A stretch of DNA of 64,000 bases from Flavobacterium psychrophilum (GCA_945860385.1 CAMAQD010000013.1:1-64000); one strand, 5' to 3'. Counted from the stretch's first letter, positions 24,563-33,566 are shown. Numbers and translations: made by a program. Notes: generated by a model not told the origin, from the sequence alone.

Positions 24563-25744
24563 ATGGAAAATAATTTTAGAATGATTGCCAAAACCTTTTT
24601 TGGTTTTGAAGAAATACTGGCAAACGAATTGAAAATGCTGGGCGCACAAGATGTGGAGCAAGGCGTGAGAATGGTAAGTTTCAAAGGAGATAAAGGCTTT
24701 ATGTACAAGGCGAATTTGTCTTTGAGAACCGCTTTGAAAATCCTGAAACCTATTTATTTCTTCAAAGCGAGAGATGAAAATGCATTATATAAAGGGATTT
24801 CAGGAGTAAACTGGTCGAAATTTATCAGTGCCAATCAGACTTTTGTAATAGATGCCACCGTGCATTCGGAGTATTTTAATCATTCGGAATTTGTTTCCCA
24901 AAAATGTAAAGATGCTATTGTAGATCAGTTTCGCGAAAGAACAGGTCAACGTCCGAGTATCGAGAAAATTCATCCCGATTTGAGAATTAATATTCACATC
25001 GACAAAGATCAGGTTTCGGTAGCATTGGATACTTCTGGAAATTCTTTGCATCAACGAGGTTATAGAACGGCTACGAATATTGCTCCAATCAATGAAGTTT
25101 TGGCAGCAGGAATTCTATTGCTTTCGGGTTGGGACGGACAAGGTGATTTCCTGGATCCAATGTGTGGTTCCGGAACGTTCTTGGCTGAAGCCGCTATGAT
25201 TGCTTGTAATATTCCAGCAAACATTAATCGTAAGGAATTTGCATTCGAAAAATGGAACGATTGGGATAATGATTTATTCGACCAGATTATGGATTCCTTG
25301 ATGAAGAAAATCAGAGAATTTCATTATACCATAAAAGGCTACGATAAAGCGCCGTCGGCAGTTATGAAAGCCAAAGACAATATTAAAAATGCTAATCTAG
25401 ACGAATATATTACTATCGAGGAAAGAAATTTTTTCGATACAGAGAAAACTACCCAAGGGAAATTGCATATGGTTTTCAATCCACCTTACGATGAGCGACT
25501 GGATATTCATATGGAAGAATTCTACAAAAATATTGGTGATACTTTGAAGAAAAATTATCCAGGAACCAACGCTTGGTTCATTACAGGAAATCTGGAAGCT
25601 TTGAAATATGTAGGATTGAAACCTTCCAGAAAAATCAAACTTTTCAACGCCAGTATCGAAGCGAGATTGGTGAAATACGAAATGTATGAAGGAAGTAAAA
25701 GAACGAAGTTTCAAAATCAAGATTTAGATGACAGTTCCCTATAA
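24563..25744 (+). CDS. THUMP-domain RNA (guanine-N2) methyltransferase, RlmL/YpsC-like
   Basis: A 393-residue cytosolic rRNA methyltransferase. An N-terminal THUMP region (about 40-160; FKGDKGFMYKANLSLRTALKIL) precedes a Rossmann methyltransferase domain with FLDPMCGSGTFLAEAA and the catalytic NPPYDERL, the NPPY form used for base amino-group methylation. The length fits the single-domain RlmL/YpsC type (G2445 of 23S rRNA in E. coli numbering), not the fused RlmKL. The start at 24563 is used because the frame upstream to 24392 overlaps the divergent gene and has no domain content. Confidence 0.88.
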   Translation: MENNFRMIAKTFFGFEEILANELKMLGAQDVEQGVRMVSFKGDKGFMYKANLSLRTALKILKPIYFFKARDENALYKGISGVNWSKFISANQTFVIDATVHSEYFNHSEFVSQKCKDAIVDQFRERTGQRPSIEKIHPDLRINIHIDKDQVSVALDTSGNSLHQRGYRTATNIAPINEVLAAGILLLSGWDGQGDFLDPMCGSGTFLAEAAMIACNIPANINRKEFAFEKWNDWDNDLFDQIMDSLMKKIREFHYTIKGYDKAPSAVMKAKDNIKNANLDEYITIEERNFFDTEKTTQGKLHMVFNPPYDERLDIHMEEFYKNIGDTLKKNYPGTNAWFITGNLEALKYVGLKPSRKIKLFNASIEARLVKYEMYEGSKRTKFQNQDLDDSSL

Positions 25745-25789
25745 TTATCAGGACAGTAATCTATTTTTAGAAATTAATTAATTAAAATA

Positions 25790-26026
25790 ATGACAAAATT
25801 ACAAGTACGTGCTTTTTTATACCAATTAGGATGTTTTGGAATATTATTTATTTTATTCCGATTTTTGATTGGGAATTATACCAATTTGCAGGGCTTTTGG
25901 GTACCAATAACAGCATTTGTTATAGGAACTATTCTGGCTCCAAAATTTCAAGCAGTTAAAACAAAAGACGGTGAGAAATTATTTATGTCTTGGTTGTTTG
26001 TAAAAGGAATTAAGGAAATAGGGTAG
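25790..26026 (+). CDS. Small two-helix membrane protein
   Basis: A 78-residue protein with two hydrophobic helices (FLYQLGCFGILFILFRFLIG and FWVPITAFVIGTILAPKFQA), followed by a charged stretch and an amphipathic end. No family is recognised. It follows the THUMP methyltransferase by 45 nt and is convergent with the DUF6048 gene, only 8 nt away. Confidence 0.65.
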   Translation: MTKLQVRAFLYQLGCFGILFILFRFLIGNYTNLQGFWVPITAFVIGTILAPKFQAVKTKDGEKLFMSWLFVKGIKEIG

Positions 26027-26034
26027 AAGAGAAA

Positions 26035-26865
26035 TTATTTTTCTATTTTTTTCTCTTTAGGTTTAATGGTCTTTTTGTACAAAGGAATAAAATAAGTGAC
26101 TGTATAATTAAATCCAGCTCCGAAATTCCCGGCATAGGTTCTGTTGAAGCCCGGAATGTATAAGTTCTCGAAGTTCTCACTTGGCTTTTTGTCAAAAATC
26201 AAAGTGTTCATTCGAAGGCTGAAACCCACAAATATATTATTATAAACTTTTACTTTTACTCCAGCCACGACCTCAATCCAGCCAGCGGTCAATCCATTAA
26301 ATTTTTCTCCAGAAGCTTTCCACGGCATTTCACCCCAATACGGATTTGAATTGTATATTCTGTAACTGTTTAATTCCTGATTGAAAGTACTAAAACCAGC
26401 ACGCAAACCAATGGAAATGATATTTTCCATATCCAACCAGTTTTTGTACGCATTGTAATCAAATCCCACTTTTATATAAGTTCCTTTTGTTGTAGTACTC
26501 AATCGGTCATCTTCGGTTGTTTTGTCTTCGCTCCCTAATTCTGCGGCTGCGTAATAATTTTTCGTTAAACGGTAATCGCCCACCAATTCGATTCCTTTAT
26601 AATTTTTATCGTAAAAGCCTCGGGTCAATTTATACAAATCGACTCCCACGCGAACTCCATATCGGTCTTTTTTTAAAGGTATAATGGTGTCAGTTTTTGC
26701 TACTGTTGCAGTTTTCTTTGTAACTTGCTTTGGTGCTTCAGGAATTTCTCCTACAACTTTCTTTCTTTCAATCGAATTTTTCTTGGTAATAGTATCTTGT
26801 GCTTGTGTCAAAAACATTGACATCAGAAAACAAAAACTAAAAAAATACTTTAATGTGTGTTTCAT
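26035..26865 (-). CDS. DUF6048-family outer-membrane beta-barrel protein
   Basis: A 276-residue protein with a signal peptide ending FLTQAQ, a Lys/Thr/Pro-rich linker (about 24-65) and a beta-barrel-like domain of alternating strands (RYGVRVGVDLYKLTRGF ... YTVTYFIPLY). It matches DUF6048, a Bacteroidota outer-membrane family of unknown function. It overlaps the end of the upstream DUF6452 gene by 29 nt, a strong sign of co-translation. Confidence 0.78.
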   Translation of the reverse strand: MKHTLKYFFSFCFLMSMFLTQAQDTITKKNSIERKKVVGEIPEAPKQVTKKTATVAKTDTIIPLKKDRYGVRVGVDLYKLTRGFYDKNYKGIELVGDYRLTKNYYAAAELGSEDKTTEDDRLSTTTKGTYIKVGFDYNAYKNWLDMENIISIGLRAGFSTFNQELNSYRIYNSNPYWGEMPWKASGEKFNGLTAGWIEVVAGVKVKVYNNIFVGFSLRMNTLIFDKKPSENFENLYIPGFNRTYAGNFGAGFNYTVTYFIPLYKKTIKPKEKKIEK

Positions 26866-27376
26866 TTTCGTTATCTATGTTAGTTTTTTCGATAGAAATA
26901 GCTTGCATCCATTTTCCTTTAGTTATAGGAACTGCGGTATGAATATAGGGATCTTTTGGTGCAAACGTAAAAAGTGTTTTAAAACCGCAAGCTCTCGATA
27001 CAAAAACGTCATTTCTGGTGTAATTGAAAGTGACTTCATCGATATCTATCAAGGTTGGATTTGAATTGCCCGAATTCAGTATAAAACGATATTTTGTCGA
27101 ATTTACATCTGTTTTTAATGGAATGGAAATAGTACTTCCGTTGGCTAAATATTGTGCAGCTCCAGTCAAGCTCGAATCAAAGACAATGCCTTCTGCCGCA
27201 CCATCTCCAATGACTTTCAAATTGGTTACATTTTTTTTTACTGATGCATTACTGATATTGTAAAAATCAATAACCAAACGGGGAGTTGTAGGCGTATTGG
27301 CATCGCAAATGTCATCTTTCTCACAACTGGAAGAAGTGACTATCACAAGCAATAAAAGCGAAAGTATTTTTTTCAT
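26837..27376 (-). CDS. DUF6452-family lipoprotein
   Basis: A 179-residue lipoprotein (MKKILSLLLLVIVTSSSC, Cys18) with a beta-rich mature part (TTPRLVIDFYNISNASVKKNV ... FVSRACGFKTLFTF). The CDDIC-like N-terminus and conserved RACGFK segment fit DUF6452. It overlaps the DUF6048 gene by 29 nt and follows rlmD by 63 nt; the rlmD-DUF6452-DUF6048 order looks like a conserved unit. The pair may be an outer-membrane complex, which is inference. Confidence 0.78.
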   Translation of the reverse strand: MKKILSLLLLVIVTSSSCEKDDICDANTPTTPRLVIDFYNISNASVKKNVTNLKVIGDGAAEGIVFDSSLTGAAQYLANGSTISIPLKTDVNSTKYRFILNSGNSNPTLIDIDEVTFNYTRNDVFVSRACGFKTLFTFAPKDPYIHTAVPITKGKWMQAISIEKTNIDNENETHIKVFF

Positions 27377-27400
27377 AAATCTTTAAAATATCAATTTCAA

Positions 27401-27434
27401 CAACTGCTGACTGCAATCTGCTAACTGCCGCCTG
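27401..27434. repeat. ACTGC-rich intergenic element
   Basis: Within 34 bp the word CTGC occurs at four positions (ACTGC at 27403 and 27410, TCTGC near 27417, ACTGC near 27424) ending with GCCGCCTG. It is GC-richer than its surroundings and sits between rlmD and the DUF6452 gene. It may be one copy of a dispersed repeat; no other copy is in this window. Confidence 0.4.
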
Positions 27435-27439
27435 AAAAT

Positions 27440-28852
27440 TTATCTCCTCTCCAAAAGTACAACATTTTCTACGTGATGCGTTTGTGGAAACATATCCACT
27501 GGTCGCACACGTGTCACTTTGTATTTTTCATCCATCAAAGCCAAATCTCTTGCTTGCGTCGCCGAGTTGCAACTTACATAAACAATTTTTGAAGGTTCAA
27601 TTTTCATAATTTGTTCAATCACGTCTTTGTGCATACCGTCTCTCGGTGGGTCTGTAATAATAACGTCGGGTTTGCCGTGTTGGGCAATAAAACTTTCGTT
27701 AAAAACTACTTTCATATCACCAACATAGAACTCGCAATTTGTAATGCTGTTGCGATCGGCATTGGCTTTGGCATCAATAATCGCTTCGGGCACACTTTCT
27801 ACACCAATGACTTTCTTGGCATTTTTCGATACAAATTGTGCAATCGTTCCAGTTCCAGTGTATAAATCGTAAACAATTTCATTACCTGTCAATCCAGCAA
27901 AATCGCGAGTAATTTTGTATAATTCGTAGGCTTGGTCGGAATTGGTTTGGTAAAAAGATTTGGCGTTAATGCTAAATTTTAAACCTTCCATTTCTTCCAA
28001 AATGTAATCTCTTCCTTTGTATAATTTTATATTTTGATCGTATAAAGTATCGTTTGCTTTGTTATTCACCACATATTGCAGCGAAGTAATCTGCGGGAAT
28101 TTTTCGTAAATATGGTCTAAAATTAATTCTCTGTTGGCTTTGTCATTTTCGAAAAACTGAAGTAAAACCATAATTTCACCAGTCGAAGCAGTGCGCATCA
28201 TCAAGGTTCTTAACAAACCTTCGTGATTTCTTGGATTGAAAAAAGTCAAATTATTTTCATTGGCGAAAGCCCTGATTTCATTCCGAATAGCATTCGATGG
28301 GTCTTCTTGTAAATGACATTTATTGATGTCCAGAATCTTGTCCCACATTTTCGGAATATGGAAACCCAAAGCATTTCGATTTCCTATGTCTTCGGTGCTG
28401 TCAATTTCTTTTTCGGTCAACCAACGGCTGTTCGAAAACGAAAATTCCATTTTATTTCTGTAGAAAAATTGTTTTTCGGAACCCAGAATCGGTTCAAACT
28501 CGGGAAGTGCTATTTTTCCAATGCGTTGCAAATGGTTGAAAACCTCGTTTTGTTTGTAGTACAATTGCTGGCTATAGTTCATATTCTGCCATTTGCAACC
28601 GCCGCAAACACCAAAATGTTCGCAAACGGGTTCAATTCGATGTTCTGAATATTCGTGAAATTTCACCGCTTTTCCTTCATAATAGGCCTTGCGCTTTTTG
28701 AAAGTTTGCACATCAACCACGTCGCCGGGAACAACATTGGGAATAAAAATTACTTTTCCGTCTGGGGCTTTTGCCACCGATACGCCTTTTGCACCTGCAT
28801 CAAGGACTTTTATATGATCAAAAACGATCTTGTCTGTATTTTTCTTAGCCAT
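27440..28852 (-). CDS. rlmD: 23S rRNA (uracil-C5)-methyltransferase, RlmD/TrmA family
   Basis: Methylates a uracil of 23S rRNA (U1939 in E. coli). The 470-residue protein has an N-terminal TRAM domain (about 1-65), the [4Fe-4S] cysteines CEHFGVCGGCKW (Cys77, Cys83, Cys86) plus a later Cys in INKCHL, and a methyltransferase domain with VYDLYTGTGTIAQF and the catalytic VYVSCNSAT. RlmC/RlmD assignments differ between phyla, so the exact uracil is uncertain. A -7-like TATTTTTG (28864-28857) ends only about 5 nt before the ATG, so the mRNA may be nearly leaderless. Confidence 0.9.
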   Translation of the reverse strand: MAKKNTDKIVFDHIKVLDAGAKGVSVAKAPDGKVIFIPNVVPGDVVDVQTFKKRKAYYEGKAVKFHEYSEHRIEPVCEHFGVCGGCKWQNMNYSQQLYYKQNEVFNHLQRIGKIALPEFEPILGSEKQFFYRNKMEFSFSNSRWLTEKEIDSTEDIGNRNALGFHIPKMWDKILDINKCHLQEDPSNAIRNEIRAFANENNLTFFNPRNHEGLLRTLMMRTASTGEIMVLLQFFENDKANRELILDHIYEKFPQITSLQYVVNNKANDTLYDQNIKLYKGRDYILEEMEGLKFSINAKSFYQTNSDQAYELYKITRDFAGLTGNEIVYDLYTGTGTIAQFVSKNAKKVIGVESVPEAIIDAKANADRNSITNCEFYVGDMKVVFNESFIAQHGKPDVIITDPPRDGMHKDVIEQIMKIEPSKIVYVSCNSATQARDLALMDEKYKVTRVRPVDMFPQTHHVENVVLLERR

Positions 28853-28856
28853 TGCG

Positions 28857-28864
28857 CAAAAATA
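28857..28864 (-). promoter_or_regulatory. Possible -7 box of rlmD, near-leaderless
   Basis: TATTTTTG on the minus strand ends 5 nt before the ATG at 28852, and a TTG (28891-28889) lies 24 bp upstream, slightly beyond the usual 17-23. If used, transcription would start at or next to the start codon. Confidence 0.4.
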
Positions 28865-28956
28865 AGTCTTTGGATGGTTTTATAAATTCAAATTGGGAAA
28901 TATTTTTGAAAAGTTGTTATTTCTCCGAAATTAATTAAGGAAATGAGTGGTTACGA

Positions 28957-29400
28957 TTACTGCTTTCTCTTAATCAATTCATAATTAATTATAGCGAGAC
29001 CATAGAAAATACAATCTGCAGCAATTTTACCGAGGATGATTCCGATAACATAATTTCCAGTCAAAATCGGCATCCAATACATACAAAACGGACGAATAAA
29101 AAAAAGGTCAAGAATGGCTGGATAACCAAATTCTAAAAGTAGATTTCGAATCAGGAAAAGGATTTCTTTTAAAGGTGTTTTTTTATCCAATAACCGATTT
29201 GTCGCTGCTAATTTCTTATACGCCATAAATAAAATAACCCCATAAAAGGCAAAATATTCGGCAAAAGTGATTAAATAAGCTGTTGTCAATCCATCAAAGA
29301 TTCGGCTGAATTGAGAGCTTGCCAATGCAGCAGATGTCGCAGCGATTTCTGCATACTTATACCGATCAAACCATTCTTTGAAATTGGATTTATTGAACAT
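28957..29400 (-). CDS. Hypothetical four-helix membrane protein
   Basis: A 147-residue inner-membrane protein with hydrophobic segments around YLITFAEYFAFYGVILFMAY, EILFLIRNLLLEFGYPAILDLFFI and GNYVIGIILGKIAADCIFYGLAIINYEL. No family is recognised. The conserved-looking acidic and Pro residues inside helices hint at a transporter or enzyme, but nothing more can be said. It is followed by a CCACA hairpin on its upstream side. Confidence 0.65.
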   Translation of the reverse strand: MFNKSNFKEWFDRYKYAEIAATSAALASSQFSRIFDGLTTAYLITFAEYFAFYGVILFMAYKKLAATNRLLDKKTPLKEILFLIRNLLLEFGYPAILDLFFIRPFCMYWMPILTGNYVIGIILGKIAADCIFYGLAIINYELIKRKQ

Positions 29401-29415
29401 TTATTGTTTTTAAAA

Positions 29416-29467
29416 TAGCCACAGATTCACAGATTTTAAATTATCGTACAATCTGTGACTGTGGCTA
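29416..29467. repeat. CCACA-headed hairpin repeat, copy B
   Basis: TAGCCACAG..TCACAGATT (29416-29435) pairs with AATCTGTGACTGTGGCTA (29450-29467), giving 18 paired bases with a 2-nt bulge and a 14-nt loop. It has no T-run. It lies between the aldo/keto reductase and the four-helix membrane protein genes. Confidence 0.7.
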
Positions 29468-29483
29468 AACATTTTAACATTTA

Positions 29484-30470
29484 TTACCACAACTGATGTA
29501 CTTCAGGCTTAATGTATTTTTCGTAAATAGCATTCATTGCCATAATTTTTTCAGGAGTCAATTTTGGTAAATCAAAAACCGATAAATTCGATTCAACGTG
29601 ACTGGCTTTCGATGCGCCCGGAATAATACAGCTGATTTCGTTGAAACTCAAAATCCATTGCAAGGCAATTGGAGCCAAATTTGGAACTTCTGGAAACAAG
29701 GCTTTCAAAGCTTCAACGGCTTTCAAACCCAATTCGTAATCGATTCCTGAGAAGGTTTCTCCTTTGTCGAAAGCGGCTCCGTTTCGGTTGAAATTTCGGT
29801 GGTCTTGCGCTCCAAAAGTAGTTTTAGCATCGAATAATCCAGTAAGAAGACCGCTAGCCAAGGGAACTCTGGCAATAATCCCAATATCCTTTTTCTGCGC
29901 TTCCTTGAAAAACAATTCGGATGGTCGCTGACGAAACAAATTGAAAATAATTTGTACCGTTGTTACATTTGGAAATTCAATAGCTTTCAGTCCTTCTTCC
30001 ACTTTTTCGACGCTCACACCTAAGTTTTGAATTTTTCCTTGTTCTTTCAAACGGTCAAACAATTCGAATATTTCGGGACGATAATATACTTCGGTTGGCG
30101 GACAATGCAATTGAATTAAATCCAAAGTTTCGAGTCCGGTTCTTTTCAAACTATCTTCTACAAATTTTTGTAAAACCTTCGGTTGATAGCCTTCATTCAC
30201 GTGTGGATTGATATGACGACCACATTTAGTAGCCACATAAATGCGTTCCGAACGAGAACGAACCACTCTTCCTACGGCTGTTTCACTTAAACCGTTTTCA
30301 TACACATCAGCGGTATCAATGAAATTTACTCCGTTGTCAATGGCGGTATTAATCAATTCGTCTGCAGTTTTATCATTGAAAGGCGAACCCCATTTTCCGC
30401 CTACTTGCCAAGTTCCCAAAGCTATTTCGGAGATGTTGAAATTGGTTTTTCCTAGTTTTCTATAATTCAT
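29484..30470 (-). CDS. Aldo/keto reductase
   Basis: A 328-residue NADPH-dependent oxidoreductase with a TIM-barrel. The catalytic tetrad is visible: Asp and Tyr in FIDTADVYENG (about residues 45-55), Lys in VATKCGRH and His in LIQLHCPP. The cofactor-binding end reads IIPGASKASHVESNL. The start at 30470 (MNYRKLGKTNFNISE) is the canonical AKR start; the upstream ATG at 30524 overlaps the esterase gene. It resembles the YajO/YhdN-type AKRs. Substrate unknown; the SGNH esterase lies 28 nt upstream in the same direction. Confidence 0.88.
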   Translation of the reverse strand: MNYRKLGKTNFNISEIALGTWQVGGKWGSPFNDKTADELINTAIDNGVNFIDTADVYENGLSETAVGRVVRSRSERIYVATKCGRHINPHVNEGYQPKVLQKFVEDSLKRTGLETLDLIQLHCPPTEVYYRPEIFELFDRLKEQGKIQNLGVSVEKVEEGLKAIEFPNVTTVQIIFNLFRQRPSELFFKEAQKKDIGIIARVPLASGLLTGLFDAKTTFGAQDHRNFNRNGAAFDKGETFSGIDYELGLKAVEALKALFPEVPNLAPIALQWILSFNEISCIIPGASKASHVESNLSVFDLPKLTPEKIMAMNAIYEKYIKPEVHQLW

Positions 30471-30498
30471 GTTTGGTGTCTTTTGTAGTTTGGAAGAT

Positions 30499-31191
30499 TT
30501 ATTTATTTGACAGCACTTTTTCAATCGCTTTTTCTAACAAAGGATTCATCACCCCATATCCAGCTTTATTAGGATGAACTCCATCATCCGCATAAGTAGC
30601 TTTCAATCCTTTTCGTTCATCCACCAATGTTGAATAATAATCTAAATAAAGTATTTCATAGTCATCGGCGTATTTCTTAATCATTGTATTGAGCATCACA
30701 ATTTTTTCGGCAGGCTGAAGTCCTTGTCTCCACCAAAAATCATATGCGGGAAGTACAGAACATAAAATCACTTTAATGTGGTTGGCTTTGGCCAATTCTA
30801 CCATAGAGAAAAGATTGTTCGTTATCATTTCAAGAGTTGAAGGACCTGTGTTGCCTGCAATATCATTGATTCCAGCCATTATGATAACTAAAGAGGGTTT
30901 CAAGGCGATTACATCGGGTCTGAAACGAATGAGCATTTGAGGTGTGGTTTGTCCGCTGATGCCTCGATTTATATATGATTTTCCAGCAAAAAATTCAGGG
31001 TTGATGACCGACCAGAATTCGGTTATGGAATCGCCCATAAAAACGATTCTTTTTTGTCCGGAAGTCAAAACTGGAAGAGCGGCGTTTTCGTTTTGATATT
31101 TGTTTAAATTAGCCCAGTCCTGAGCTTCTGCATTTTGTGCCATAAATAGTGATAAAAGGAGGATAAAGTAAATTGATATTAGGTTTTTCAT
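30499..31191 (-). CDS. Secreted SGNH/GDSL hydrolase
   Basis: A 230-residue protein with a signal peptide ending NAEAQ. It has the GDSL blocks FMGDSITEFW (nucleophile Ser, block I), NRGISGQTTPQ (block II), IMAGINDIAG (block III) and DGVHPNKAGY (block V, catalytic Asp/His). This is the TAP/arylesterase-like branch, distinct from the CE2 enzyme at 21929. Likely periplasmic deacetylase or lysophospholipase; the substrate is unknown. Confidence 0.85.
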   Translation of the reverse strand: MKNLISIYFILLLSLFMAQNAEAQDWANLNKYQNENAALPVLTSGQKRIVFMGDSITEFWSVINPEFFAGKSYINRGISGQTTPQMLIRFRPDVIALKPSLVIIMAGINDIAGNTGPSTLEMITNNLFSMVELAKANHIKVILCSVLPAYDFWWRQGLQPAEKIVMLNTMIKKYADDYEILYLDYYSTLVDERKGLKATYADDGVHPNKAGYGVMNPLLEKAIEKVLSNK

Positions 31192-31369
31192 TGGTATTTA
31201 CATTTCAAGCTTAGGAAAATACAATTTGTCTGGTAACAAAAATAATCATTTCCCATAGTATAACCTATCAAAAATAGTACGATTGTACCATTATAAAATC
31301 ATTGGCATAAGCCAGATTTAAAGTTTCGTTAAAAAAAGAAAAGTCTTAGAGTTTTGGTTTTTAAAGCTT

Positions 31370-31377
31370 TAAATTTG
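31370..31377 (+). promoter_or_regulatory. Possible -7 box of the OsmC gene
   Basis: TAAATTTG fits TAnnTTTG and lies 24 nt before the ATG at 31401. The nearest TTG is only 13 bp upstream, so the -33 element is not convincing. Confidence 0.4.
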
Positions 31378-31400
31378 AGTAAATATTTAAAAACAGAATT

Positions 31401-31811
31401 ATGAAAAGACATGCAACCGCAGTTTGGAAAGGTTCACTTAAAGAAGGAGCTGGCCACTTAACGACACAAAGTGGAACATTAGAAAAAACACAATATTCGT
31501 TTAAATCTCGTTTCGAAGAAGGAGTTGGTACCAACCCAGAAGAACTTGTTGCTGCCGCACATTCGGGCTGTTTTACGATGCAACTTTCGGCTTATATTAC
31601 CGAAGGTGGTTTTGAGATTGAAAGTATCGAAACCAAATGTGATATTAATTTACTGGAAGGAAAAATTGTAAGTTCACATCTTACTGTAAGTGCCAAGATT
31701 AAAGAAATTTCGAAAGAAACTTTTCAAGAATTGGTAACAAAAGCTGAGGCAAATTGTCCAATATCAAAATTATTCGATACGGAAATTTCTACAGAAGCTA
31801 GTTTGGTTTAA
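31401..31811 (+). CDS. OsmC-family peroxiredoxin
   Basis: A 136-residue cytosolic thiol peroxidase that detoxifies organic hydroperoxides. The two redox cysteines are in HSGCFTM (Cys57) and EANCPIS (Cys119), as in OsmC, and the opening MKRHATAVWKGSLKEGAG is typical of the OsmC subgroup. It stands alone between its promoter and a bidirectional terminator. A second, different OsmC-like gene is at 52214. Confidence 0.92.
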   Translation: MKRHATAVWKGSLKEGAGHLTTQSGTLEKTQYSFKSRFEEGVGTNPEELVAAAHSGCFTMQLSAYITEGGFEIESIETKCDINLLEGKIVSSHLTVSAKIKEISKETFQELVTKAEANCPISKLFDTEISTEASLV

Positions 31812-31830
31812 ACCTAGATTTTGAAATACT

Positions 31831-31868
31831 AAAAAAGGCTCGATTGTTTTAAAATCAAGCCTTTTTTT
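31831..31868. terminator. Bidirectional terminator between osmC-like gene and cysM
   Basis: GGCTcGATT (31837-31845) pairs with AATCaAGCC (31853-31861) with an A-run on the left and T-run on the right. It serves both convergent genes. Confidence 0.8.
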
Positions 31869-31885
31869 ATGTTTAAATAGTCTTC

Positions 31886-32773
31886 TTAATCAAATAAATC
31901 CGAAGATAAATAGCGGTCGCCTCGGTCACAAATTATGGCAACAATGACTCCGGATTCTAATTGTTCGGCAAGTTTTAGGGCAACGGTAACCGAACCACCG
32001 CTGCTCATTCCGGCAAAAACACCTTCTTCTAGTGCCAATCTTTTGGTCATTGCGCGTGCCTCTTTTTCGGTAACTTCCATAATAGTGTCTACTTTTGAAG
32101 CATCAAATATTTTGGGCAAATATTCCTTGGGCCATTTTCGGATTCCCGGAATTTGAGAACCATCGCTAGGTTGTGCACCCACAATTTGGATGTTAGGATT
32201 TTTTTCTTTTAAATAAGTTGAGGTGCCAATTATGGTTCCAGTAGTTCCCATAGCCGAAACAAAATGGGTAACGGTTCCGTGAGTGTCTCGCCAAATTTCT
32301 GGTCCTGTGGTTTTGTAATGGGCTTTCCAATTGTCGGCATTGGCAAACTGGTTGAGCATCACGTAACCGCCTTCGGCTACTTTTTTATCGGCATAATCTC
32401 TGGACCCAATAATTCCTTCTTTGGCAGATGTTAGAATTACTTTGGCACCATAAGCTCGCATCGTTTGAGTACGTTCTTTGGTAGAATCTTCAGGAAGAAT
32501 AAGTTCAATTTCTATCCCTAATAATTGGGAAATCATCGCTAAAGCAATTCCTGTGTTTCCGCTAGTCGCTTCAATAAGTTTGTCTCCTTTTTTTATATCT
32601 CCTCGTTCTAATGCAGAAACAATCATATTGTAAGCAGGACGGTCTTTTAAACTGCCTCCAGGATTATTACCCTCCAATTTTAAAAACAGTTTTACGTTCT
32701 TGTTTTTAACTAGATTTCGTGCTTCGACTAAAGGTGTATTTCCAATAAGTTTTAATATATCTTGTGCGTTCAT
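31886..32773 (-). CDS. cysM: Cysteine synthase (O-acetylserine sulfhydrylase B)
   Basis: Makes cysteine from O-acetylserine and sulfide or thiosulfate. The 295-residue PLP enzyme has GNTPL (11-15), the PLP lysine in NNPGGSLKDRPA (Lys43), the loop EATSGNTGIALA, and the C-terminal SSGGSVTVALKLAEQ. The length and the C-terminal VIVAIICDRGDRYLS fit CysM rather than CysK. Its ATG lies one base after the cysE stop, so serine acetylation and sulfhydrylation are made from one mRNA. Confidence 0.93.
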   Translation of the reverse strand: MNAQDILKLIGNTPLVEARNLVKNKNVKLFLKLEGNNPGGSLKDRPAYNMIVSALERGDIKKGDKLIEATSGNTGIALAMISQLLGIEIELILPEDSTKERTQTMRAYGAKVILTSAKEGIIGSRDYADKKVAEGGYVMLNQFANADNWKAHYKTTGPEIWRDTHGTVTHFVSAMGTTGTIIGTSTYLKEKNPNIQIVGAQPSDGSQIPGIRKWPKEYLPKIFDASKVDTIMEVTEKEARAMTKRLALEEGVFAGMSSGGSVTVALKLAEQLESGVIVAIICDRGDRYLSSDLFD

Positions 32774-32774
32774 G

Positions 32775-33566
32775 CTATTTTAACTCTTTTATTTTTACTT
32801 CGGTGATGGTGGTATTGGTAACAACAGATTTTTCCGGAATCGATTTTGTAATCCATGTATTTCCTCCAATAATACTGTTTTTTCCAATAATGGTTTGGCC
32901 TCCCAAAATAGTTGCATTTGCATAAATACACACATTTTTTTCAACAGTAGGATGTCGTTTGATACTTTTTAAATCTTTACTGACACTTAGCGCACCCAAA
33001 GTAACTCCTTGGTATAATTTTACGTGTTTTTCTATGACGGTCGTTTCTCCAATTACAATTCCAGTGGCGTGGTCAATAAAAAAAGGAGAATCAATTTCTG
33101 CTCCAGCGTGAATATCCGTTCCGGTGATGCGATGTGCATATTCGCTCATCAATCTTGAAAAAAGTAACATATTAAGCAAATACAATTCGTGACTCAGTCT
33201 GTAAATAGCAATGGCGTAAAAACCGGGGTATGCCAAATAGACTTCTTCGATACTATTAGAAGCAGGGTCGTTTTCTAGGATGTAAGCCGCATCTTGATTT
33301 AAATGATCAAGAACCAAAGGCAGTTTTTCAAGGAATTGTCTCCAAATATCATCATAATTGGCATCTGGTTTTTTGCAAGAAATTTTTGAAATCTTCTTAA
33401 AAAGTATTTCAAGTTCATCAATGCTTTGGCTTAAAGGTGCATTAGCGTCAAATAGTGTGTAAAATAATTTCTCAGTAAAACCTTCGGTCATTGTTTTAAT
33501 TCCATAATTGATGGAAGAATGGCTTTTTAAGGCTGCAATAGTATTTATGGTTTTGTCTTTAGTCAC
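32775..33566 (-). CDS. cysE: Serine O-acetyltransferase
   Basis: Acetylates serine with acetyl-CoA, the first step of cysteine synthesis. The 263-residue protein has an alpha-helical N-terminal domain and a left-handed beta-helix of hexapeptide repeats (TGTDIHAGAEIDSPFFIDHATGIVIGETTVI, then NVCIYANATILGGQTII), with the catalytic His in the FIDHATG segment. The frame opens at a GTG (33566); an internal ATG at 33491 is the alternative, but the extra N-terminal residues look like real coding sequence. It is directly upstream of cysM. Confidence 0.9.
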   Translation of the reverse strand: MTKDKTINTIAALKSHSSINYGIKTMTEGFTEKLFYTLFDANAPLSQSIDELEILFKKISKISCKKPDANYDDIWRQFLEKLPLVLDHLNQDAAYILENDPASNSIEEVYLAYPGFYAIAIYRLSHELYLLNMLLFSRLMSEYAHRITGTDIHAGAEIDSPFFIDHATGIVIGETTVIEKHVKLYQGVTLGALSVSKDLKSIKRHPTVEKNVCIYANATILGGQTIIGKNSIIGGNTWITKSIPEKSVVTNTTITEVKIKELK

